From assembly GCA_020724325.1 (NCBI GenBank), contig DYHC01000094.1:1-5776 (forward strand): 5,776 nucleotides of DNA. Direction: 5' to 3'. The notes under the pieces are model-generated. The model saw only the letters and a program-made list of their open reading frames with translations. It was not told where the DNA came from and did no database searches. Origin of the DNA: Melioribacter roseus. Lineage in GTDB: Bacteria > Bacteroidota > Ignavibacteria > Ignavibacteriales > Melioribacteraceae. The translations under genes and the position numbers were made by a program. Shown in pieces: positions 1-5,776 of this stretch. Position 1 is the first letter of the stretch; the number at the start of each line of letters is the position of its first letter.

Positions 1-398
1 CCGACTGCGGAATTTTGAGCATTGTCCATTACATCATCAAATGAAATAGATAAACCGAGGTTACGTAATTTTTGAACAATTCTTTTTGCACGGTGAAATC
101 GTTCCTCCCTAAAAAAGCTTAAATACTTTTGAAGTTCATAGTTATCGATTTCTATAAAATATGACAGAAGATGAATTTCTTTTTCGTCAATGTCGGTACT
201 TATTTCAAGTCCCGGTATTACTTCAATTCCAACATCTTTACCAGCCGCAATTGCTTCTTTAATTCCGTTTACACTGTCATGATCTGTAATACTGATAATA
301 TCCAGACCGGATTCTTTAGCTTTAAGAACTAATTCGGTAGGTGAGAATGCACCATCAGAATAATTAGTGTGCATGTGGAGATCGATCTTAGCCGTCAT
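1..398 (-). CDS. PHP-domain metal-dependent phosphoesterase (TrpH/YciV-like), N-terminal part
   Basis: This gene is open at the left edge, so only its first 132 codons are visible. The translated N-terminus shows a PHP-domain active site: DLHMHTNYSDG at residues 6-16 (H8, H10, D15), ITDHD at 37-41 (H40), PGLEIS at 62-67 (E65) and EIHLL at 74-78 (H76). These are the usual metal ligands of the family. A helical insert rich in R and K follows (about 88-112). The pattern best fits the TrpH/YciV branch, whose studied members remove the 3'-phosphate from 3',5'-nucleoside bisphosphates and can trim RNA 5' ends. Those proteins are usually near 280 residues, so roughly half is missing. The ATG at 398-396 lies 2 bases past the crp stop and has no good Shine-Dalgarno sequence, which suggests translation coupled to crp in one operon. 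PHP domain identity is nearly certain; the exact substrate is inferred, and histidinol-phosphatase-like or polymerase-associated PHP proteins are less likely. Confidence 0.9.
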   Translation of the reverse strand, partial: MTAKIDLHMHTNYSDGAFSPTELVLKAKESGLDIISITDHDSVNGIKEAIAAGKDVGIEVIPGLEISTDIDEKEIHLLSYFIEIDNYELQKYLSFFREERFHRAKRIVQKLRNLGLSISFDDVMDNAQNSAV

Positions 399-400
399 AT

Positions 401-1081
401 TCAGCTGAATAATTCTTTGAATTTTTCGTAATCTATTATTCTAAGTTTGCTGCCGTCCAGCTCTACCAATCCTTTCTTTGCAAATGAATGAATAGTTCTT
501 GAAATTGTTTCCCTGGAAGTTCCAGCCATATTAGCCAAATCCTGTTGAAGCGGAAGTTTTTCTATTTCTACTTTTCCATGTTTAATTTTACCGGTATCAT
601 CAGCTAATTGAAGCAGAACTGTTGCAACTTTACCTTCTGCGTCTTTAAGAGATAGAGCTTTAATTTTAGCGTCGGCAGAACGTAATCGTTTTGTAAGTTC
701 CTGTAGCAATGAAATTGCAACTTCAGGATATTCTGTAATTAGACTGATAAAATCATTTCTTTGGATTAGGAACAATTCCGTATCTTCAATTGCAACTACT
801 GTAGCCGATCGGGTTTGACCATCAAGAATAGCCATTTCGCCAAAGAAATCACTTTCAGAAAGAATTGTTAAGATTACTTCTCTTCCGTCCGTACTTGTTC
901 TTGCAACTTTTACTTTACCAGACACAATAACAAAAAGTGCAGTCCCTACTTCATCTTCCATCAAAATAACATCATTCTTTAGATAATTTTTCCTCGTCCC
1001 AATTTTTTCAATTTTTTCTATTGTATCTAAAGGTATATCAGAAAAGATTGGAACATACGCCAAAAATTCTGATGACGGCAT
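401..1081 (-). CDS. Crp/Fnr-family transcriptional regulator
   Basis: Cytoplasmic DNA-binding regulator of 226 residues, close to the family norm of 210-240. An N-terminal cyclic-nucleotide-binding beta-roll (about 10-120) contains FFGEMAIL and GQTRSATV, matching the phosphate-binding G-E and R-S of E. coli CRP (here G81, E82, R91, S92). A long dimerisation helix follows (about 120-150), then a winged helix-turn-helix at about 176-210. The recognition helix TSRETISR supplies R190, E191 and R195, equivalent to CRP R180, E181 and R185, so a GTGA-type half site is expected. By my alignment CRP T127 and S128, which contact the cAMP adenine, are A and D here, so the ligand may not be cAMP. No N-terminal cysteine cluster of the FNR type is present. 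I chose the ATG at 1081 because AGAGG precedes it by 5 bases; a TTG at 1096 would add five residues but has no ribosome binding site. It is the first gene of a unit with the PHP gene and is divergent from gap. Confidence 0.93.
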   Translation of the reverse strand: MPSSEFLAYVPIFSDIPLDTIEKIEKIGTRKNYLKNDVILMEDEVGTALFVIVSGKVKVARTSTDGREVILTILSESDFFGEMAILDGQTRSATVVAIEDTELFLIQRNDFISLITEYPEVAISLLQELTKRLRSADAKIKALSLKDAEGKVATVLLQLADDTGKIKHGKVEIEKLPLQQDLANMAGTSRETISRTIHSFAKKGLVELDGSKLRIIDYEKFKELFS

Positions 1082-1086
1082 TTTAA

Positions 1087-1091
1087 CCTCT
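1087..1091 (-). promoter_or_regulatory. Ribosome binding site of the Crp-family gene
   Basis: AGAGG read on the minus strand, 5 bases before the ATG at 1081. It decides between this ATG and the in-frame TTG at 1096, which overlaps the site's upstream flank and has only an A/T-rich tract before it. Confidence 0.65.
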
Positions 1092-1117
1092 GTCAATTTT
1101 TTTTATAATAAAGAAAG

Positions 1118-1137
1118 TGCAGGATTGTTTGACTGCA
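1118..1137. repeat. Short inverted repeat in the presumed crp leader
   Basis: TGCAG and CTGCA form perfect 5-base arms around a 10-base spacer. The element lies between the candidate crp promoter and the crp start, where an autoregulatory operator or a weak leader hairpin could sit. The arms are short enough to arise by chance, so no function is assigned. Confidence 0.25.
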
Positions 1138-1165
1138 AGATAAACTTTTCCTAATAAAGGGACAA
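1136..1165 (-). promoter_or_regulatory. Candidate promoter of the crp-PHP unit
   Basis: On the minus strand a TTG (1165-1163) is followed after 20 bases by TATCTTG (1142-1136), close to the Bacteroidota-type -33 TTG and -7 TAnnTTTG elements but one base short in the -7 box. It would give a leader of about 50 bases. The match is imperfect and is only a candidate. Confidence 0.25.
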
Positions 1166-1268
1166 TTGCCAACTGCTCAAAATCGATTTCCGATATCTCT
1201 TTCTTTTTCCTTGCCTTACGTCTGTTTTACCACCTGAACCAGAGTACGCTTTGTTATTTTTTTATTAC

Positions 1269-1284
1269 CGTGAATAATGTCAAA
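1269..1284. promoter_or_regulatory. Candidate Crp-type operator upstream of gap
   Basis: The sequence CGTGA, six bases, TCAAA matches the CRP consensus TGTGA-N6-TCACA at four of five bases in each half. Its centre (1276.5) is about 42 bases before the start point predicted from the adjacent promoter, which is the spacing of a class II activator site. The divergent gene encodes a regulator with CRP-type recognition residues. By a rough estimate, a match this good is expected by chance about once in ten spacers of this size, so this is a hypothesis. Confidence 0.4.
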
Positions 1285-1315
1285 TTGATACTTCCTAAAC
1301 GAATTTTTATATTTG
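1285..1315 (+). promoter_or_regulatory. gap promoter, Bacteroidota-type (TTG-N20-TAnnTTTG)
   Basis: TTG at 1285-1287 is separated by 20 bases from TATATTTG at 1308-1315, a full match to the TAnnTTTG -7 element recognised by the primary sigma factor of Bacteroidota. Transcription should start near 1318-1322, giving a leader of about 40 bases that contains GGAGG at 1344-1348. No E. coli-type -35/-10 pair is as good in this spacer. Confidence 0.6.
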
Positions 1316-1334
1316 CATTCGACATTCTAAATAA

Positions 1335-2417
<1,083 letters not shown>

Positions 2418-2435
2418 TTCTTAACAAAATTGGTG

Positions 2436-2472
2436 AAGACGCAGGTTCTTAATTAGACTGCGTCTTTTTTTT
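2436..2472 (+). terminator. Intrinsic terminator between gap and pgk
   Basis: A perfect 9-base-pair stem (AAGACGCAG, 2436-2444, with CTGCGTCTT, 2458-2466) closes a 13-base loop and runs into eight T residues (2465-2472). It begins 18 bases after the gap stop. It should end most gap transcripts, or act as a partial terminator that keeps pgk mRNA below gap mRNA. Confidence 0.88.
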
Positions 2473-2493
2473 ATATCATATTTGCAGGATGAC

Positions 2494-2498
2494 GGAGG
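2494..2498 (+). promoter_or_regulatory. Ribosome binding site of pgk
   Basis: GGAGG, 4 bases before the ATG at 2503. It selects that ATG over the in-frame TTG at 2482, which would put seven atypical residues before the normal PGK N-terminus and lies upstream of this site. Confidence 0.8.
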
Positions 2499-2502
2499 AA
2501 AA

Positions 2503-3702
2503 ATGAAAAAATTAAGTATCGACAAAGTTGAATTAAAAAGTAAGAGAGTATTAGTGCGTGTTGATTTCAATGTGCCGCTGGATGAAAATCTTAAAATAAC
2601 GGACGATATTAGAATAACTTCTGCACTGCCTACTATCAAAAAAATTATTGATAACGGCGGACGTACTATTTTAATGAGTCACCTCGGCAGACCAAAAGGC
2701 GGACCTAATCCTAAGTACAGTTTAAAGCCGGTTGCTGTTAGATTAGGTGAATTATTGCAGATGGATGTAAAGTTTGCGCCTGATTGTATTGGTGATCAGG
2801 TAATTGCAATTGTAAACTCTATGAAGGATGGAGAAATACTCTTGCTCGAAAACCTCAGGTTCCATGCACAGGAAGAGAAAAATGATCCTGAGTTTGCTAA
2901 ACAACTTGCAGAGCTTGGTGACGTTTATATAAACGATGCATTAGGATCGGCACATCGGGCTCATGCTTCCACTGAAGGAGTAACTAAGTTTATAAAAACT
3001 TGTGCATCAGGTTATTTAATGCAGAAGGAATTAGATTACCTGGGAAGCGCCGTTGCAAATCCTCTTAGACCTTTCACTGCAATTTTAGGCGGTTCAAAAA
3101 TTTCTGGCAAGATTGATGTAATTGAAAATCTGCTTCCAAAAGTAGATTATTTATTAATAGGCGGTGGAATGGCTTATACTTTCTATAAAGCAATGGGTTA
3201 TGAAATCGGCACATCATTACTCGAAGCAGAAAAACTCGATCTGGCAAAAGATATGTTAGAAAAATTCAAGAACTCCAAGGCAAAGGTTATTCTTCCAAAA
3301 GATAATGTTGTAGCTTCGGAATTTAAGAATGAATCTCCCGCTTTAGTTGTTGGTGCTGATAAAATTCCATCGGATAAAATGGGTCTGGATATCGGTCCTG
3401 AGACAACGGAAGAATTTAAAAATGTTATACTTTCCAGCAAGACAGTTGTATGGAATGGTCCGCTTGGCGTATTTGAATTTGATAATTTTGCATACGGAAC
3501 AAACGCAATTGCACAGGCACTTGCAGAAGCAACTTCTAATGGCGCAATAACTATTATTGGCGGCGGAGATTCTGCCGCTGCTATAAGCAAAGCCGGTTTA
3601 GACGAAAAAGTATCGCATGTTTCTACCGGCGGCGGTGCATCATTGGAATTTCTTGAAGGTAAAATTCTACCGGGTGTTGCTGCGTTAAATGATGATAATT
3701 AA
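2503..3702 (+). CDS. pgk: Phosphoglycerate kinase
   Basis: Cytosolic enzyme transferring phosphate from 1,3-bisphosphoglycerate to ADP, making ATP and 3-phosphoglycerate; it uses the product of the upstream gap. The 399 residues match the normal bacterial length. N-terminal substrate-domain motifs are RVDFNVP (19-25), SHLGRPKG (59-66), LLLENLRFH (113-121) and [13 protein letters not shown] (144-156). Nucleotide-domain motifs are GGSKISGKI (196-204), NGPLGVFE (318-325), GGGDS (353-357) and the end signature [14 protein letters not shown] (374-387). One small oddity is leucine in NDALGS, where phenylalanine is usual. The start is fixed by GGAGG and by the typical N-terminus. I see no good promoter between the upstream terminator and this gene, so expression may depend on read-through past that terminator or on a promoter inside gap. 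Identity is secure. Confidence 0.98.
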   Translation: MKKLSIDKVELKSKRVLVRVDFNVPLDENLKITDDIRITSALPTIKKIIDNGGRTILMSHLGRPKGGPNPKYSLKPVAVRLGELLQMDVKFAPDCIGDQVIAIVNSMKDGEILLLENLRFHAQEEKNDPEFAKQLAELGDVYINDALGSAHRAHASTEGVTKFIKTCASGYLMQKELDYLGSAVANPLRPFTAILGGSKISGKIDVIENLLPKVDYLLIGGGMAYTFYKAMGYEIGTSLLEAEKLDLAKDMLEKFKNSKAKVILPKDNVVASEFKNESPALVVGADKIPSDKMGLDIGPETTEEFKNVILSSKTVVWNGPLGVFEFDNFAYGTNAIAQALAEATSNGAITIIGGGDSAAAISKAGLDEKVSHVSTGGGASLEFLEGKILPGVAALNDDN

Positions 3703-3714
3703 TTCCAATTGAGT

Positions 3715-3751
3715 TGAGCAAGGTCATGCTTGCTGATTTTGATCTTGCTCA
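3715..3751 (+). terminator. Hairpin after pgk, possible weak terminator
   Basis: A 12-base-pair stem with one G-U pair (arms 3715-3726 and 3740-3751, built on GAGCAAG and CTTGCTC) closes a 13-base loop 12 bases after the pgk stop. It is followed by a mixed A/T stretch instead of a clean T run, so it could be an inefficient terminator or a 3'-end stabilising structure. Neither strand has a strong T tract next to it. Confidence 0.5.
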
Positions 3752-3830
3752 TAATCTATTTTATGAATGCCTTTCAATTAATTGTAAAATAATTTAATTT
3801 TCCAGCCAACAAACTATAACAGGCAATTTA

Positions 3831-4769
3831 ATGGGTTACGATTCAAGAGATTATTATAGACCATCGGGTTTTGGTGGATTTACTTTTTTCCCACCTATAA
3901 TTAAGTATTTATTAATAATAAATGTGGGTGTATTTATACTCCAGCTTATATTCGAAAATCTAAAGTTTGATGGAATCCCCGGCTGGTATATTCTAAATCG
4001 GTACTTTGCGTTGAACCCATTAACCGGGATTGATGCTGCTGGATTCGAGTTTAATTTTCAAATCTGGCAGCTGTTAACCTATCAATTTATGCATGCAGAT
4101 TTTATGCATATTCTCTTTAATATGTTTATGCTTTGGATGTTTGGAATAGAACTGGAACATATTATGAGTTCGAGAAAATTTTTATTTTTCTATTTGTTAT
4201 GCGGTGTAGGAGCCGGCATTTTACATGTGTTGTTTTCTCCAATCTTATCAGATGCTTTAGCTCCAACTATCGGAGCTTCGGGTGCCGTTTACGGAGTTAT
4301 GATTGCCTTCGCCATATTTTTCCCGGATCGTTATATTTTTATCTATTTTCTAATCCCTATAAAAGCAAAGTATCTTATTGCAATTCTGGTTGTGTTCGAG
4401 TTCTTATCGGTTCAAGAACCTTCGGTCGTGGCTCATTTAGCCCATATAGGCGGTGCAATAACAGGATTTATCTTTCTGCTGGTGGATAAGAGAAATAATT
4501 TCAGCTTTTCAACATTTATCAACTCGTTTAAAAAACCAGGTTCGTTCAATTCCTATGGCGGATACAAAAAATCCAGATTTTCTAAGCCGGCAAATGATGC
4601 CGAAATTGAAGATGCTAAATTCTATGATATAAATAAGCCCGGAAAAGATGATATAACGGTTACACAGGAAGAAATTGATAGGATACTTGATAAAATTAGT
4701 CAAAGCGGATATCAAAACTTAACAGAACGTGAAAAGAAAATTTTATTTGAAGCCAGCAAAAAAAAGTAA
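3831..4769 (+). CDS. Rhomboid-family intramembrane serine protease with C-terminal DUF6576-like domain
   Basis: Inner-membrane protease that cuts transmembrane segments of other proteins; substrates cannot be told from sequence. The 312 residues have about six membrane helices (roughly 24-42, 78-107, 117-137, 145-165, 168-191, 200-218). Active-site features match GlpG: HADFMHILFN at 88-97 (H88, H93 and oxyanion-side N97), GASGAVYG at 148-155 with nucleophile S150, and AHLAHIGG at 201-208 with base H205. All catalytic residues are present, so it should be active rather than an iRhom-like pseudoprotease. After a basic, Ser/Gly-rich linker (about 220-255) a soluble helical tail (about 272-310, VTQEEIDRILDKIS and LTEREKKILFEAS) resembles the DUF6576 domain found at the end of Bacteroidota rhomboids. 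The ATG has only a weak AGG 7 bases upstream. The 128-base gap to pgk shows no clear promoter. Its end overlaps the lipoprotein gene by 41 bases. Confidence 0.95.
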   Translation: MGYDSRDYYRPSGFGGFTFFPPIIKYLLIINVGVFILQLIFENLKFDGIPGWYILNRYFALNPLTGIDAAGFEFNFQIWQLLTYQFMHADFMHILFNMFMLWMFGIELEHIMSSRKFLFFYLLCGVGAGILHVLFSPILSDALAPTIGASGAVYGVMIAFAIFFPDRYIFIYFLIPIKAKYLIAILVVFEFLSVQEPSVVAHLAHIGGAITGFIFLLVDKRNNFSFSTFINSFKKPGSFNSYGGYKKSRFSKPANDAEIEDAKFYDINKPGKDDITVTQEEIDRILDKISQSGYQNLTEREKKILFEASKKK

Positions 4770-5067
4770 CTCTGCAATTTTAGTTTTACTTCTGCTACTA
4801 TTGATTGGCTGCTCGCAGAAAAAATTAAACGAGGAAACTGCTGTTAAAATATATGTGGAAAAAACTATTGTAGAAGAGAAATATTCTGCTGCGCCTGATT
4901 CAATCCAGCAGTACACAAACCAAATCTTTTCCAAATACAATACTACTCCGGAAAGTTATAAAGAATTTATGCAAAGCTTAGAATACGATACAGAGAGATG
5001 GAATGGTTTTTTTAAGAAAGCCGATACATATCTTCTTGAATTAAAAAAAGACCGGGTTATAGACTAA
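4729..5067 (+). CDS. Small DUF4296-like lipoprotein
   Basis: A 112-residue protein with a lipoprotein signal: a basic N-terminus (K2, R3, K4, K8, K11, K12), a leucine-rich core (17-24) and the lipobox LIGC with the acylated cysteine at 27, followed by S. The mature part is about 86 residues, mostly helical and charged, with the pattern YNTTPESYKEFMQSLEYD (69-86) and a WNGFFKKADTYLLELKK end. That layout recalls DUF4296 lipoproteins of Bacteroidota, whose function is unknown; the assignment is from memory of the family pattern. The start is uncertain: GTG at 4729 (41-base overlap with the rhomboid gene) or TTG at 4747 (23-base overlap) both give a working signal peptide, and neither has a clear Shine-Dalgarno sequence, so coupled translation is likely. 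It ends 11 bases inside the convergent HRDC gene. Confidence 0.8.
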   Translation: MKRKFYLKPAKKSNSAILVLLLLLLIGCSQKKLNEETAVKIYVEKTIVEEKYSAAPDSIQQYTNQIFSKYNTTPESYKEFMQSLEYDTERWNGFFKKADTYLLELKKDRVID

Positions 5068-5776
5068 CTCTTCTTTTTGCCAGCGCAATTCTTAATAACG
5101 AATAACTGAATTTATTTTTAAGGGCTTCTCTCAATCGTTTTAAGTCGGTTATTCCTTTATTAATTGTACTCTCAATTTCTTCTAAATCATTTTTGTTGAA
5201 CAGATACTCAACATCGAGATCCGGAATTGCAGCTATTAATGATTCAATTTGTATAGATAATAAAGTATCCGAGAGTTTTGTTAATTTGGAAATATCCTCT
5301 AATGAATATTTTTTCTTGATCAATTCTAAAATAGGCAGAATATTTTCGGGCAGCTTTTTCTTTTTAATCATTTCTATAAGAGAAATATCTGAGCCGCTCT
5401 CTTTAATTACTTCCAAAAATTGCTCGCCTATTTTATTAAACATCCGTTTATTAAATCCTTCTATTTCAAGTAAATCTGAAGCGGTTGAAGGTTTTTCACG
5501 GGCAATTTTCAATAATACATCATCCGGACAGATTAATTGTACCGGCTGGTTAAATTTTGCAGAAGCTTCCTTACGTATTTGTCTCAACATATTGAATATA
5601 ATAAGTTCATTTTCAAATTCCTGGTTCGATTTAATTGTGCTGGTAAGTTCCTCCTTATATCCTTTAGTTAATTGGTATAATCCTTTTTTAGAAAATATTC
5701 TTTTTTCCCCTTCCATTTTTTTGAAGGTATTCTCAATTTCTGTTTTAGCGAAATGACTGCAGGAACCAAAAGCCGT
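5057..5776 (-). CDS. C-terminal part of an HRDC + HTH_40-like protein, probably a RecQ-like or other DNA helicase
   Basis: The reading frame is open to the right edge (240 codons including the stop), so the ATG at 5716-5714 is probably internal: the 20 codons before it have no stop and read TAFGSCSHF and onward. Counting from that ATG, residues 36-106 form an HRDC domain (NELIIFNMLRQIRKEAS, then IAREKPSTASDLLEIEGFNK), a nucleic-acid-binding module of RecQ-type helicases and RNase D. Residues about 125-215 (KKKYSLEDISKLTKLS, ending REALKNKFSYSLLRIALAKR) look like the HTH_40 tail found at the end of RecQ proteins and some other helicases. The role is probably DNA unwinding in repair or recombination, but the motor domain lies outside the window. 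RecQ is favoured; a Pif1-like or UvrD-like helicase with the same tail is possible. Its stop overlaps the lipoprotein stop. Confidence 0.8.
   Translation of the reverse strand, partial: TAFGSCSHFAKTEIENTFKKMEGEKRIFSKKGLYQLTKGYKEELTSTIKSNQEFENELIIFNMLRQIRKEASAKFNQPVQLICPDDVLLKIAREKPSTASDLLEIEGFNKRMFNKIGEQFLEVIKESGSDISLIEMIKKKKLPENILPILELIKKKYSLEDISKLTKLSDTLLSIQIESLIAAIPDLDVEYLFNKNDLEEIESTINKGITDLKRLREALKNKFSYSLLRIALAKRRVSL

Noticed and set aside
401..1096. TTG at 1096 as the start of the Crp-family gene
   Set aside because: No ribosome binding site before it, while AGAGG is well placed for the ATG at 1081.
1180..1189. Perfect 10-base palindrome AAATCGATTT in the crp-gap spacer
   Set aside because: Short, A/T-rich and not placed at a recognisable operator position; also no match to CRP or FNR half sites.
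2477..2484. CATATTTG as a -7 promoter element for pgk
   Set aside because: It differs from TAnnTTTG at the first base and has no TTG 17-23 bases upstream; it sits directly after the gap terminator.
3198..3590. 130-residue minus-strand reading frame inside pgk
   Set aside because: Antisense to conserved PGK motifs, no recognisable domain or ribosome binding site.
3775..3784. Palindrome CAATTAATTG before the rhomboid gene
   Set aside because: A/T-only core in an A/T-rich spacer, no second copy, no link to a promoter.
3795..3802. TAATTTTC as a rhomboid promoter -7 element
   Set aside because: The final G is missing and there is no TTG at the proper distance; in such A/T-rich sequence this is expected by chance.
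4764..4766. Programmed -1 frameshift at A-AAA-AAG at the end of the rhomboid gene
   Set aside because: The -1 frame stops after VTLQF and does not lead into the lipoprotein, so a functional -1 shift is unlikely; only a +1 shift or slippage loss would fuse the two.
5193..5756. 187-residue plus-strand reading frame opposite the HRDC gene
   Set aside because: It lies wholly antisense to a recognisable HRDC/HTH protein and its translation shows no domain; it is a shadow of the real gene.

Overview
The window is an AT-rich bacterial chromosomal segment with tightly packed housekeeping genes. I see no mobile element, CRISPR array, rRNA or tRNA. The best guess for the host is the Bacteroidota/Chlorobi/Ignavibacteria group. 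Four signs support this: a TTG-N20-TAnnTTTG type promoter before gap, a small lipoprotein resembling the Bacteroidota DUF4296 type, a rhomboid protease with a short C-terminal helical domain of the sort seen in that group, and a protein joining an HRDC domain to an HTH_40-like tail. Unlike many Bacteroidota, gap and pgk have clear GGAGG ribosome binding sites, which would suit Ignavibacteria. The lineage is inferred, not proven.

Layout. On the minus strand, 1-1081 holds a two-gene unit: a Crp/Fnr-family regulator (401-1081), then, 2 bases after its stop, a PHP-domain phosphoesterase that runs off the left edge (398 down to 1). The 277-base divergent spacer 1082-1358 carries the control signals for crp (leftward) and gap (rightward). 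On the plus strand come glyceraldehyde-3-phosphate dehydrogenase (1359-2417), a strong intrinsic terminator (2436-2472), phosphoglycerate kinase (2503-3702), a hairpin (3715-3751), a rhomboid intramembrane protease (3831-4769) and a small lipoprotein whose start lies inside the rhomboid gene (4729-5067). From the right edge, on the minus strand, comes the C-terminal part of an HRDC-containing protein, probably a RecQ-like or other helicase (5776 down to 5057). Its stop overlaps the lipoprotein stop by 11 bases, tail to tail.

How it fits together. gap and pgk encode consecutive steps of lower glycolysis/gluconeogenesis, interconverting glyceraldehyde-3-phosphate and 3-phosphoglycerate through 1,3-bisphosphoglycerate. 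The divergent Crp-like regulator has CRP-type DNA-contact residues (R, E, R in the recognition helix). A CRP-like half-palindrome (CGTGA-N6-TCAAA, 1269-1284) sits just upstream of the gap promoter, at the position expected for a class II activator. Control of gap by the neighbouring regulator is therefore the most testable regulatory idea here. The rhomboid/lipoprotein pair is an envelope module of unknown substrate. I found no convincing new system. The most interesting points are the candidate Crp-gap circuit, the regulator's altered ligand pocket, the trypanosomatid-like GAPDH subtype, and the overlapped rhomboid-lipoprotein junction with its run of eight A.
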